Origin: Parvibaculum sp045863935
Lineage (GTDB): Bacteria > Pseudomonadota > Alphaproteobacteria > Parvibaculales > Parvibaculaceae
Length of the DNA: 64,000 bases
Direction: 5' to 3'
Assembly: GCF_045863935.1 (NCBI RefSeq)
Contig: NZ_BTVP01000009.1
Coordinates: 1-64,000 of the forward strand
Shown: in pieces, positions 55,815-64,000 of the stretch
Layout of the letters: each line of letters starts with the position of its first letter
How positions within the stretch are numbered: the stretch's first letter is position 1
The notes under the pieces: model-generated
The model's database searches: none
What the model saw: the letters and a program-made list of their open reading frames with translations, nothing else
What the model was told of the DNA's origin: nothing
Made by a program: the position numbers and the translations under genes

Positions 55815-58800
55815 ATGACGAAGCGAAACAACGAAAAGAACACCGGCAAGGTGCGGAGCGAAGAGCAGACACTGCTCAACTCCGCCTACAGCTATTACGG
55901 CGGCGTCGTACGAACGAGCGGCCGGGCAACAACGGCTGGCGGTGTGCGGCGTCTCCTTGCCGCGGCGCTTCTTTCCGGCGCGTCGATCGCGGCGGTCGGC
56001 CTTGCCGGCACGGGAGCCGCGCGGGCGGGCACCTGCGTGCCGCAGGCGGGCCCCGGCACGCAGATCCTCTGCATCGGCGATTTCAACGAAACCATCGACA
56101 TCGACGTCGAGGACGCGACGGTCACGCTCGGCGATGGGGCGATGGTCGATACGACGAACGAGGAAGCGAGCTGGTACGGCGACAATATCGGCATCATCGT
56201 CAGCGGCGAAGGCGACCAGACCGTCATCAACAACGGCACGGTGCTGACGGGGGACTATTTCGACGAATATGGCGGACATCACGGTATCGTCGCCTATGCG
56301 TCGGAAGGCTACGACGCGCGCGCCGAAAACGGCTCGACCGGCATCATCGCCACCACGGGCGAAAGTTCCTACGGCGTCTATGCGTCGACAGAATGGGGCT
56401 GGTACGGCACGGCCACGGCGGTCAATGCGGGCTCGGTTTCCACGACGGGCGAGGGGAGCCACGGCGTCCATGCCGACGGCAAATACGCCAATGTCGAGAA
56501 TACGGGTCTTGTTTTCACCGACGGCTATGAAGCGCACGGCCTCTACGCCTACGGCAAGTACGAAGTCTATGTCTACAATTCGGGCGAGGTCGAAACGGAA
56601 GGCGATTACTCCGACGGCATCCGCGCCGTCGCGGACGGCTATTTCGAATGGGGCAGCGGCGACGTCGAAATCGTCAATGCCGAAGACGGTATCATTCGCA
56701 CCTCGGGCGAGGATTCGGACGGCATCTATGGGAGCGGCGACAGCGTCAGTGTGACGAATGCCGGGACCATCCTCACTTATGGCGAGGATGCCGACGGTGT
56801 CGCCATCTATGGTTATTCGGTCTCGCTGGACAACAGCGGCAGCATCAAGACCTACGGCTACGACGTGGATGCCGTCAGGGCCGGATCCCATGGCTACACC
56901 ACCACGACGATCGTCAACACAGGCATCATCGCATCCTATGGCGAGGATTCGGGGGCCATCGAAGCCTTCGGGCCGACCGTCCGCATCACCAACGACGTCG
57001 TCATCGTGGACGAGGAAATCGTCGCGACGGGCCTGATCTATTCGGCCGAAGACAAGGCCATCGATATCGACGAGTCGGATGCCGCCTATCTCTATAACAA
57101 CGGTTCGATCATCGGCAATGTCGACATCGATGTCGACGAATACGCCCTGGTCGACAATAGCGGCTCCATTTTCTCGGATCGTTACGACGAGACGACCCTC
57201 TCCATCAATGTCTATGAAGGCAATGCCTATTTCATCAACCGCGAGGGCGGAACGGTCACGGCCACCGAGGACTACTCCGATGCCGTGAACGTCACTGCCG
57301 AAGAAGGTTTCGCCGATCTGCGCAACTACGGCTCGATCTCGACCGGCCGCACCTACACCAACGAAATCGACACCTATGTCTATGGCCACTTCGCCACCGC
57401 GGCCTATGCCTATGGCGAGGACGGCGCGCTGGTGCTCAACACCGGTACGGTGACGACCGTCGGTGAGGGCTCCGACGCGCTTTACGCGGCCTCCGAATAC
57501 GGTGTCGCCCAGGCGCTCAACACGGGCAGCGTCCAGACTTCGGGCGATGACTCCTACGGCGTCGCGGCTTATGCGGGCGGCTACGAAGGAGATGGCGGCG
57601 ATGCAATCGCGGGCAATGCCGGCACGGTCCAGACGGCCGGCGACGATGCCTATGGCGTCGCGGCCGTCGCGAAGTATGGCGATGCCTTTGCCTATAACGT
57701 GTTCGGCGGCTCCATCGTCACGAGCGGCAATGGCGCACACGGTCTCGTTGCCGCGACGGGCACGGAGTTCGGCGACATCGACGGCTATTCGAACGGCTAC
57801 GGTGGCGCCGCGGTCGCGATCAACAGCTTTCCCGGCCAGTATTTCGGCGAAGGTTTCTACTTCTACGGCGACGAAGGCCATGTCTCCGTCGCGGATTTCG
57901 TCGATACGGAAGGCTTTGAGCCGGCCGACTTCCGCTCGACCATCGTCACCACGGGCGACTTTGCCTCGGGTGTTCTCGCCGTTTCGGGTGGAGACGAGAC
58001 GGCGTTTGCCGGCAACTTCTACGGCGACGTGACGACCGGCACGATGGACGAATATGGCGATGCAACAAGCGGCACCTATTCCTATGGCGTCGCCGCCTTC
58101 TCCTCGGAAGGCGATGCCTTCGCCTTCAACAAATATCACGCGGCCATCGTTACCCACGGCAATTATGCGACGGCTCTGATCGCGGAAACCGACGAAGGGG
58201 ATGCGGTTGCGATCAACTGGGCCTATTCGTCGATCGTGACCTATGGCGAATATGCGGCCGGCGTCGTCGCGGACAGCGACGAAGGCGGCGCCATGGCGGG
58301 CAACAAATACGCCTCCAGCATCGTCACGTATGGCGACGGTTCGGTCGGCATGGTCGCCGCCAACGAAGGCGACGAGTATGGCTATAACGATGCGCGTGCC
58401 TACAATATCGGTTCGAGCATCCTCACCCATGGCGAGTACGCCACGGGCATGGTCGTGACCTCGGACGAGGGAGACGTCCTCGCCGTCAATGCGACGACGA
58501 CGAACGAAGCGGACGAGACGCTCGAGGCGCGCATCGAGACCTATGGAAACTACTCCCACGGTATCGACGCCGATGCCGAGGATGGAACGGCCTATGTCTA
58601 CAACAATGGCACCATCATCACGCATGGCGATTACGCTTACGGCGCCACGGTCTTCGGCGAGACGGCCGAACTCAGGAACTACGGCACGATCCGCACATAC
58701 GGCGAGGACTCGGATGGCGTCCGCATCTCTTCGGAGAGCATCGACACGACGACCGTCATAAATGGCGGGCTCATCAAGGTGACGGGCGAGGACGCCAGGG

Positions 58801-61511
58801 GCATCTACGCCTCGGGCCCCACGGTCGACATCACCAACCTCGAAGACGGCGAAGTCTACTCCTACGACAGCGATGCGATCTTTGTGGAATATGCCGAGTA
58901 TGTGACGGTCGTGAATCACGGCACTGTCACGTCGTACGGTGCCGACGGCATCGACATCCAGGATGCGGATACCGCTACCGTCGTGAACTACGGCACGATC
59001 TCGGTCGTCGAATCCGGCATCGAAATCGACAATGTGGACAACGTCTCGATCTACAATTACGGCTCGATCACCGGCCGTGTGGATGTCTCGGAAAGCGATG
59101 ACATCTACTTCCTCAATGAGGAGGATGCCGAGGTTATCGTCGTCGCCGACAATACCGACGAGGATGGCGGCGTCTATCTCCAGGCTTATGACGAAGTCGT
59201 GATGGTGAACCGCGGCAGCATTACCGTCGCGGCCGACGACACGGTGGGCGTCCATCTCCGGGGCAGCACCGCCTGGCTCGACAATAGCGGTACGATCGAA
59301 GCCTCGGGCGACTACAGCCATGCGGTCGTCGTCAATTCCGGCGGCTTCGCAACGACGAACATCTACAACTCCGGCACGATCGAGGCGACCGGCGACTATG
59401 CCGACGCCATCCGGGCGACCGGCCCGACGGTCAACATCACCAACACGGAGGACGGCGTCATCTCGTCGGCCGACGGAGCGGCGATCTACGCCTACAACAC
59501 GAAATATGTCTCGATCGTCAATGACGGCGAGATCGTGGGCGATGTGCTGGTCGCGGCATATAGCTATGCCGAGTTCAATGCGACGGTCGAGATCGCCCAT
59601 ACGGGCTCCATCGACGGCGACATCGACACCTCGCTCGGTTACAGCGACGATACGATCCTCATCGATGGCGGCACGGTGACCGGTGCGATCTATACCGGCG
59701 ACGGCAATGATGAGGTGACGATCTCGGGCTCCGGCGTCCAGCTCGGCCTCGGTATCCATGGCGGTTCGGAAGGCGATCTCGACATCTACTTCGAGCATGA
59801 CGATACGATCACGCTCGACGACGGCTTCGACGGATATGCCATATCGAATGCCGACTTTGTCGGCCTCTACAGCGGCACCGTTGTTCTGGACGGGTTCGGC
59901 ATTCACACAAAGGACGCGGACGGCTACGTTTACGTCGGTGAGGATGCAACGCTCAGCGTGACGGACGAAGGCGTCTATGTGATGGCAGGCGAGGTTTCGA
60001 TCTCCGGCACGCTCGACCTCACCCTTGGCGGCTTCTTCGATGTGTCGGGCGATGTCTTCTTCAATGAGGGCAGCACCTTCGGCACCGACATCTCGTCGGG
60101 TGGCGCTGCCGTCGTCTACGGCAATACGATCACCTTCTCGGAAGGCTCGATCATCGATGTCGACGTCGTGGGCGGCCTCTCGGGCGTCGTCGGCAGCGAT
60201 ATCCTGATCGCTTCCGCCTCGAGCGAGGACGGCGTCACCGACTACGGCGCCACGGTCCAGGACAACACCATCCTCTTCGACTTCCTGAAGGTGATGAACG
60301 ACGAGGTGGTGGAGACCGGTTCCGCGAACGACCTCTTCCTGCGTGTCCAGCTTGCCGAAACCGCGGAGGATACGGAGGACAATGTCGATGGCAGCGTGAA
60401 TCTCGTGGACCTCGCCCAGGCGATCGACGAGTACATCGCGACCCAGCCCATCGATAGCCCCCTCACGCTCTGGCTCGCCCAGTTCGAGACGGAAGAGGAA
60501 CAGCGCGCAGCGCTGCTCCAGGCCGTCGAGGACACGCTGCCTTCCGAAAGCGAGGCCGAAGGCACGAGCACCATCGCCTCCACCGATCTCATCTTCGACA
60601 TGATCATGGACCGGATATCGGGCGGCGGTTTCACCATCGCGCAGGGCGGTGGCGATACGGGTCTTGCCGCGGGTGACGAGATGCTCGGCGGCGACGGCGA
60701 GTGGGCGCTCTGGGGACGGGTCGGCGGCCTCAAGGCCGAATACACGCCCTCCGGCGTCAATGGCTTCGATACGGATATGTGGGGCCTGACCGGTGGTGTC
60801 GACGGCAAGGTTGCGGAGAACACCCGCGTCGGCCTCAGCGTCTACTACGTCTCATCCGATATCGACGAGAACGGGGCAGGCGCAAACTCGACCACCACGG
60901 TCGACGGCTATGGTGCGGTTGCCTATCTGAGCTACCGCCCCGGCGCCTGGTACGTCAACGGCTCGCTCGGATACGGCCTCAACAACTATGACAGCTCGCG
61001 CCGCTCGCTCGGCGGCGTGAACGTCGCGGACTATGACGGCACGCAGTTCGCGGCGCGCACAGAGGTGGGCCACATGTTCACCTCCGGCCAGTGGGACGTC
61101 ACACCCAATGTGGGGCTCCGCTACAACCTGGTCGATGTGGATGCCTATACGGAGACAGGTCCGTTCCCGATCAGCGTCAACGGGCGCACCATCGAGTCGC
61201 TGCGCGCAGTTGGCGGTGTCAATCTCCGCTACACGGCGGAGCTCGAAGGCGGCTCCAAGCTCATCCCCGAGCTTGGCGTGAAGGTGCTCGGCGAACTTGC
61301 CGATCCCGACGAGGCGACCACGGGCAGCGTGGTCGGCGGCGGTGCCTTCGTCACACAGACGACGCCGCGCGACGATGTCTCCTACGGCGTCCTTGGCGGC
61401 CTCACCTTTGAAGGGTCGAGCGGGATCACGCTACGCGTCACCTATGACGGCGAGTTCCAGAGCGACTACGACGAGCAGAGTCTCTCGGCGGCGATCCGAA
61501 TCGCCTTCTGA
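55815..61511 (+). CDS. Giant autotransporter adhesin-like protein (type Va secretion)
   Basis: This 1898-residue protein has an unusually long leader: about 50 polar residues (with EEQTLLNSAYSYYGG) before a twin-Arg and hydrophobic stretch (RRLLAAALLSGASIAAVGLAG) and an AARA cleavage site. The passenger (about residues 75-1500) consists of dozens of beta-helix coils of the form N-x-G-x-I-x-T-x-G-x-x-S-x-G-I-x-A; it is rich in Gly, Asp, Glu and Tyr and almost without Lys. The last 270 residues (from GEWALWGRVGG, near residue 1629) form a 12-strand autotransporter barrel ending in Phe (AIRIAF). No protease triad is visible, so it is probably an adhesin or surface-layer protein. It is a single gene with its own terminator. 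Confidence 0.9.
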   Translation: MTKRNNEKNTGKVRSEEQTLLNSAYSYYGGVVRTSGRATTAGGVRRLLAAALLSGASIAAVGLAGTGAARAGTCVPQAGPGTQILCIGDFNETIDIDVEDATVTLGDGAMVDTTNEEASWYGDNIGIIVSGEGDQTVINNGTVLTGDYFDEYGGHHGIVAYASEGYDARAENGSTGIIATTGESSYGVYASTEWGWYGTATAVNAGSVSTTGEGSHGVHADGKYANVENTGLVFTDGYEAHGLYAYGKYEVYVYNSGEVETEGDYSDGIRAVADGYFEWGSGDVEIVNAEDGIIRTSGEDSDGIYGSGDSVSVTNAGTILTYGEDADGVAIYGYSVSLDNSGSIKTYGYDVDAVRAGSHGYTTTTIVNTGIIASYGEDSGAIEAFGPTVRITNDVVIVDEEIVATGLIYSAEDKAIDIDESDAAYLYNNGSIIGNVDIDVDEYALVDNSGSIFSDRYDETTLSINVYEGNAYFINREGGTVTATEDYSDAVNVTAEEGFADLRNYGSISTGRTYTNEIDTYVYGHFATAAYAYGEDGALVLNTGTVTTVGEGSDALYAASEYGVAQALNTGSVQTSGDDSYGVAAYAGGYEGDGGDAIAGNAGTVQTAGDDAYGVAAVAKYGDAFAYNVFGGSIVTSGNGAHGLVAATGTEFGDIDGYSNGYGGAAVAINSFPGQYFGEGFYFYGDEGHVSVADFVDTEGFEPADFRSTIVTTGDFASGVLAVSGGDETAFAGNFYGDVTTGTMDEYGDATSGTYSYGVAAFSSEGDAFAFNKYHAAIVTHGNYATALIAETDEGDAVAINWAYSSIVTYGEYAAGVVADSDEGGAMAGNKYASSIVTYGDGSVGMVAANEGDEYGYNDARAYNIGSSILTHGEYATGMVVTSDEGDVLAVNATTTNEADETLEARIETYGNYSHGIDADAEDGTAYVYNNGTIITHGDYAYGATVFGETAELRNYGTIRTYGEDSDGVRISSESIDTTTVINGGLIKVTGEDARGIYASGPTVDITNLEDGEVYSYDSDAIFVEYAEYVTVVNHGTVTSYGADGIDIQDADTATVVNYGTISVVESGIEIDNVDNVSIYNYGSITGRVDVSESDDIYFLNEEDAEVIVVADNTDEDGGVYLQAYDEVVMVNRGSITVAADDTVGVHLRGSTAWLDNSGTIEASGDYSHAVVVNSGGFATTNIYNSGTIEATGDYADAIRATGPTVNITNTEDGVISSADGAAIYAYNTKYVSIVNDGEIVGDVLVAAYSYAEFNATVEIAHTGSIDGDIDTSLGYSDDTILIDGGTVTGAIYTGDGNDEVTISGSGVQLGLGIHGGSEGDLDIYFEHDDTITLDDGFDGYAISNADFVGLYSGTVVLDGFGIHTKDADGYVYVGEDATLSVTDEGVYVMAGEVSISGTLDLTLGGFFDVSGDVFFNEGSTFGTDISSGGAAVVYGNTITFSEGSIIDVDVVGGLSGVVGSDILIASASSEDGVTDYGATVQDNTILFDFLKVMNDEVVETGSANDLFLRVQLAETAEDTEDNVDGSVNLVDLAQAIDEYIATQPIDSPLTLWLAQFETEEEQRAALLQAVEDTLPSESEAEGTSTIASTDLIFDMIMDRISGGGFTIAQGGGDTGLAAGDEMLGGDGEWALWGRVGGLKAEYTPSGVNGFDTDMWGLTGGVDGKVAENTRVGLSVYYVSSDIDENGAGANSTTTVDGYGAVAYLSYRPGAWYVNGSLGYGLNNYDSSRRSLGGVNVADYDGTQFAARTEVGHMFTSGQWDVTPNVGLRYNLVDVDAYTETGPFPISVNGRTIESLRAVGGVNLRYTAELEGGSKLIPELGVKVLGELADPDEATTGSVVGGGAFVTQTTPRDDVSYGVLGGLTFEGSSGITLRVTYDGEFQSDYDEQSLSAAIRIAF

Positions 61512-61535
61512 GGATCGGCGTCCCTCAAACTTGAA

Positions 61536-61569
61536 TGGCGCCTCGGGGATAACCGGGGCGCCATTTTTT
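61536..61569 (+). terminator. Terminator of the autotransporter gene
   Basis: ATGGCGCC...GGCGCCAT with an inner CGG/CCG pair is followed by TTTTTTT, 25 bp after the stop. Confidence 0.9.
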
Positions 61570-61624
61570 TGTCCGGATCGGAGCGGGCAACTTGTCCCCG
61601 CTTTCGGTGGCGAGGTCTTGCTCA

Positions 61625-61650
61625 AGAAAAAGCCCGGCCGGAGCCGGGCT
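61625..61650 (-). terminator. Terminator of the minus-strand small gene
   Basis: Perfect 8-bp stem AGCCCGGC/GCCGGGCT with loop TCCG on the minus strand, followed by TTTTCTTG. Transcripts from the gene ending at 61697 would stop here. Confidence 0.85.
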
Positions 61651-61658
61651 TGTCTTTG

Positions 61659-61693
61659 TGACGGTACGATGACATTTCAGTGACAGTCGGGCC
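61659..61693 (-). promoter_or_regulatory. Second Pho-box-like array of 11-bp-spaced TGTCA half-sites
   Basis: TGACG, TGACA and TGACA begin at 61659, 61670 and 61681. On the minus strand: CTGTCAC-TGAA-ATGTCAT-CGTA-CCGTCAC. Bases 61670-61693 match 4367-4390 at 22 of 24 positions. Here the array lies between a stop codon and its terminator, an odd place for a promoter site, which favours a dispersed repeat or a terminator-linked element. Confidence 0.45.
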
Positions 61694-61696
61694 TTT

Positions 61697-61966
61697 TCAG
61701 CGCGGGATATCCCCATAGGCGAGCGTCGTGCCGTCCGCCGCGTTCACGCAGCGGGCGGGTCCGTCGGGCCTTGCCTGGCAGAGATAAAGCGCGTTGTTGC
61801 GCTCGATCCAGATGCCGCCCTGCGGGTTCGGCATCAACCCGTTGCCGCCCGATCCGGTCAGTGCGGAAACGACGATCGCAATGGCGATCAGCGTTCCCGA
61901 TGCCACCACGGCATAGGAGAGATGGGTGTCGGACCGCGTTTCGCGGCCGCCGGCGGGATTGTTCAT
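61697..61966 (-). CDS. Small membrane-anchored protein of unknown function
   Basis: This 89-residue protein has one hydrophobic segment (AVVASGTLIAIAIVVSAL) near the N-terminus, followed by a Gly-rich turn and a short domain with two Cys (LYLCQARPDGPARCVN) that may form a disulfide outside the membrane. The ATG at 61966 has a GAGGT site and follows the upstream gene's stop by 19 bp. No family recognised. Confidence 0.65.
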   Translation of the reverse strand: MNNPAGGRETRSDTHLSYAVVASGTLIAIAIVVSALTGSGGNGLMPNPQGGIWIERNNALYLCQARPDGPARCVNAADGTTLAYGDIPR

Positions 61967-61985
61967 TCCGTGTACCTCATTTTTA

Positions 61986-62459
61986 TTACAGGCGAATGTG
62001 AGGGAACCAGACAACGCGGTGCTGAAAGCCTTGCGGCGTATATCCGATGAGCGTCAGGCCGGACTTGCCGACAGGTGTCGGTCCGAGTTTCGGCGACTGG
62101 TAGATGGCCGCCATGCCGCAAAGCTTTTCGCCGGGATGCTCGAGCGCCCATGCTTCCAGCGTGTCGCGGCAGTTGATCGCGAGTCCGATCGCGATTTCCT
62201 GTTGCTCGTAGTCGGGAAGGGTGAAGACGCGCAGATAGCCGAAGAGCTTGTTCCGCAAGGGACGGCATGGCTTTATCTCGACGGTCGAAATGCCGGCAAC
62301 GGCGTCTCCGTCATAGGCGAGGCAGCAGATTTCGTGCGCCCGCTCCTCCGGCGATACGCCCTCGGGCATCGCATCGTATGCGCGCCATGTGGCGATGGCG
62401 TCCTTTTCGATTTTTACGTCGCGCTTCCGCCATCCGGAAACGTAAGTGATCTCGCCCAT
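61986..62459 (-). CDS. GNAT-like acyltransferase of unknown substrate
   Basis: This 157-residue protein has the alpha/beta order of GNAT enzymes: ATWRAYDAMPEG, then HEICCLAYDGDAVAGISTVE as the central hairpin, YLRVFTLPDYEQQEIAIGLAINCRDTLEAWA around the acyl-CoA loop. The usual R/Q-x-x-G-x-G/A loop is not clear, so the assignment is tentative. It is transcribed with the small membrane protein gene downstream. Confidence 0.6.
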   Translation of the reverse strand: MGEITYVSGWRKRDVKIEKDAIATWRAYDAMPEGVSPEERAHEICCLAYDGDAVAGISTVEIKPCRPLRNKLFGYLRVFTLPDYEQQEIAIGLAINCRDTLEAWALEHPGEKLCGMAAIYQSPKLGPTPVGKSGLTLIGYTPQGFQHRVVWFPHIRL

Positions 62460-62570
62460 CCCGCCTCCCGTTGCGACTCATATCGGTCGTTGCAGCGGGT
62501 TGCATTATTCAGGGAGACGGCGCTTTCCCGCGAGCGGGGATCGAACCTTTTTGGAGGGATCGGGGTGTGC

Positions 62571-62629
62571 GTGAATTTCACGGACTGTCCGTGACCGGAG
62601 CGCCGGCGGAGCGGGTCACGCTCCGCCGG
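62571..62629. repeat. Cluster of three palindromes downstream of the slipin gene
   Basis: GTGAATTTCAC (62571-62581), TCACGGAC-T-GTCCGTGA (62578-62594) and CCGGCGGAGCG-GGTCA-CGCTCCGCCGG (62603-62629) follow one another. The last may act as a terminator for the slipin gene, although no T run follows; the first two look like protein-binding palindromes. Confidence 0.5.
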
Positions 62630-62635
62630 ACGGGC

Positions 62636-63391
62636 TCACACCTTGGTGCTGGCCTTCAGGCCCTCGATCAAGTCGAGCGGCATGGGGAAGACGATGGTGT
62701 TCGACTTGTCGCCTGCAATGTCGTGGAGGGCGGCGAAATAGCGAAGCTGCATCGCGCGGGGGTCGCCGCCGAGAATGCGGCCTGCTTCCACGAGTTTTTC
62801 CGCTGCCTGCTGCTCGCCTTCGGCGTTGATGATCTTCGCGCGGCGGAAGCGTTCGGCCTCAGCCTGCCTGGCGATCGCGCGCACCATGCTCTCGTCGATG
62901 TCGACATGCTTGATCTCGACATTGGCGACCTTGATGCCCCACGCGTCCGTCTGCTCGTCGAGGATGGCCTGAATGTCCGCGTTGAGCTTGTCGCGCTCGG
63001 CCAGCATCTCGTCGAGTTCATGCTTGCCGAGGACGGAGCGAAGCGTCGTCTGCGCCAGCTGGCTCGTCGCTTCCATGTAGTTTTCGACCTGCAGGATCGC
63101 GCGTTCCGGATCGACGATCCGGAAATAGAGCACCGCGTTCACCTTCACCGACACATTGTCGCGCGAGATCACATCTTGCGTCGGCACATCCTCGACGAAA
63201 GTTCGGAGGTCGACGCGCACCATCTGCTGGATCACCGGGATCAGGATGATGAAGCCGGGGCCTGCGATCCGGGTATAGCGGCCGAGGGTGAAGACGACGC
63301 CGCGCTCGTATTCGCGCAGAATACGGATCGCGGAGGCGAAGAAAGCGACGATGAGTACCGCCGCCAGAACGTAGAATGCCAAACCTCCCAT
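62636..63391 (-). CDS. Slipin (stomatin/SPFH family membrane protein)
   Basis: This 251-residue protein has an N-terminal membrane segment (AFYVLAAVLIVAFFASAI), then the band-7 domain with REYERGVVFTLGRYTRIAGPG and TQDVISRDNVSVKVNAVLYFRIVDP. A helical coiled-coil end (RQAEAERFRRAKIINAEGEQQAAEKL) supports oligomer formation. Slipins organise membrane microdomains and occur in operons with NfeD proteases, as here, where the NfeD gene lies 46 bp upstream. Confidence 0.93.
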   Translation of the reverse strand: MGGLAFYVLAAVLIVAFFASAIRILREYERGVVFTLGRYTRIAGPGFIILIPVIQQMVRVDLRTFVEDVPTQDVISRDNVSVKVNAVLYFRIVDPERAILQVENYMEATSQLAQTTLRSVLGKHELDEMLAERDKLNADIQAILDEQTDAWGIKVANVEIKHVDIDESMVRAIARQAEAERFRRAKIINAEGEQQAAEKLVEAGRILGGDPRAMQLRYFAALHDIAGDKSNTIVFPMPLDLIEGLKASTKV

Positions 63392-63437
63392 GATGGGCCT
63401 TCCTTCCTTGTGGGTTGGATGCCGGCCGCCGCGCGGC

Positions 63438-64000
63438 TCAGCTCACGACGAGCGTCAGCCCGTCCATCTTCTCGATGCGCACCGTCGCTTGCGGGGCGAG
63501 ATCCGCGGGCCCGCGCGCGTGCCAGCGTTCGCCGTGCACATGCACATAGCCTTCGCCGTTCGCCCATTCGAGGACGCGCGCTTCCGCCCCTTGCAATTGC
63601 TCTGCACCCGTCGCGACCGGTCGGCGTAGTGCGCGCCAGGTGTAGCCGACGAGAAAAATCAGCAGAACCGCGCTCGCAAGTGCGGTCGTTCCGATGGTCC
63701 ACCAGGAAAGCTGGAACTCGGGCGTGTCGCTATCGACGAGAATGGCGGCACCGAAAATGAATGCGACCAAGCCGCCAAATCCTGCAATGCCGAATGTCGG
63801 CGTAAAGGCTTCGACCCCCATCAGCACAAGACCGAAGACGATGAGCGCCGCGCCCGTATAGTCGAGCGGCAACTGGTTCAGCGCATAGAGACCGAGCAAC
63901 AGGCAGATCGCGCCGAGAATGCCGGGACCGAAACTGCCCGGGTTGGAGAGTTCGAAAATGATGCCATAGACGCCGATCATCATGAGCAGGAAGGCGACGT
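63438..64000 (-). CDS. nfeD: NfeD-type membrane protein, 5' part outside the window
   Basis: The visible 187 codons are the C-terminal half: four hydrophobic segments (GIIFELSNPGSFGPGILGAI, LDYTGAALIVFGLVLMGVEA, FGGLVAFIFGAAILVD, ALASAVLLIFLVGYTW) followed by the small OB-fold domain with GYVHVHGERWHARG. The frame continues past 64000, reading VAFLLMMIGVYG, so this is the long NfeD form that usually has an N-terminal ClpP-like serine protease. It pairs with the slipin gene; the protease may cleave slipin. Confidence 0.9.
   Translation of the reverse strand, partial: VAFLLMMIGVYGIIFELSNPGSFGPGILGAICLLLGLYALNQLPLDYTGAALIVFGLVLMGVEAFTPTFGIAGFGGLVAFIFGAAILVDSDTPEFQLSWWTIGTTALASAVLLIFLVGYTWRALRRPVATGAEQLQGAEARVLEWANGEGYVHVHGERWHARGPADLAPQATVRIEKMDGLTLVVS

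Noticed and set aside
55188..59906. 1572-codon minus-strand open frame opposite the autotransporter
   Set aside because: It is the complement of the repeated GC-rich coil codons (GAC, GGC, TAC). The protein is an Asp/Val/Arg-rich mosaic without domains, while the plus strand has signal, passenger and barrel in order.
62525..62560. tRNA T-arm-like sequence GGTTCGATCCCCGC on the minus strand
   Set aside because: The flanking bases do not form the T stem and there is no matching anticodon or acceptor arm.

Overview
The window is about 64 kb of GC-rich chromosome from an alphaproteobacterium. The evidence is the sdhAB / mdh-sucCDAB-lpd TCA cluster, the five-gene atpHAGDC operon, a phosphatidylcholine synthase, and the order obgE-proB-proA-nadD-rsfS-rlmH-gpmI-envC-ctpA-yibQ-rppH known from Hyphomicrobiales and relatives. 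A Parvibaculum-like organism is my best guess, from memory of gene content only, and is not proven. Most of the window is dense housekeeping sequence. Accessory material is confined to an arsenic operon, the stretch after tRNA-Ser, and a giant autotransporter.

Layout. 1-2.7 kb: sdhA (5' end outside the window), a small low-GC secreted-protein gene, sdhB and a DUF2007-like gene, then a 143-bp element with 14-bp terminal inverted repeats. 2.8-6.9 kb: a lipoprotein, a monooxygenase-fold protein, the arsenic operon arsR-arsC-acr3, and a membrane-anchored acidic 11-residue-repeat protein. 7-11.5 kb: mmsA, nat, zapE and a lipoprotein. 11.8-22.4 kb: mdh, a metallo-beta-lactamase-fold gene, then sucC-sucD-sucA-sucB-lpd. 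22.4-27.2 kb: xerC/DUF484, a transaldolase-like gene and priA. 27.4-32.4 kb: the F1 ATP synthase genes. 32.5-35.5 kb: a ferritin-like protein, a degenerate LytM-like protein and an orphan membrane sensor-like protein. 35.5-48.3 kb: a long minus-strand cluster of cell-wall, RNA-decay, proline and ribosome genes ending at rpmA/rplU. 48.4-51 kb: pcs, tRNA-Ser(CGA), hairpin repeats, a low-GC lipoprotein and a truncated P-loop gene. 51-55.5 kb: katG, a 2OG-Fe(II) oxygenase-like gene and a TIGR03032-like gene. 55.8-61.5 kb: a 1898-residue autotransporter. 61.7-64 kb: two small genes and a slipin/NfeD pair.

The two most striking observations are as follows. (1) The sucA reading frame carries a Cro/CI-type helix-turn-helix domain fused in frame to the 2-oxoglutarate dehydrogenase E1 subunit. 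It sits directly behind two matching 15-bp palindromes spaced 33 bp apart, which suggests an enzyme that also acts as a DNA-binding autoregulator. (2) The gene in the gpmI position encodes a full-length phosphoglycerate-mutase-fold protein. In it the catalytic serine and nearly all metal and substrate ligands are replaced, so it looks like a conserved pseudoenzyme sitting between rlmH and envC.

Also notable: rppH is interrupted by a single TGG-to-TAG nonsense codon; two loci carry three-fold 11-bp-spaced TGTCA arrays that resemble Pho boxes; katG has a 31-bp operator-like palindrome; and the arsenic operon appears to start on a leaderless transcript under a TTTTGA-N6-TCAAAA operator.
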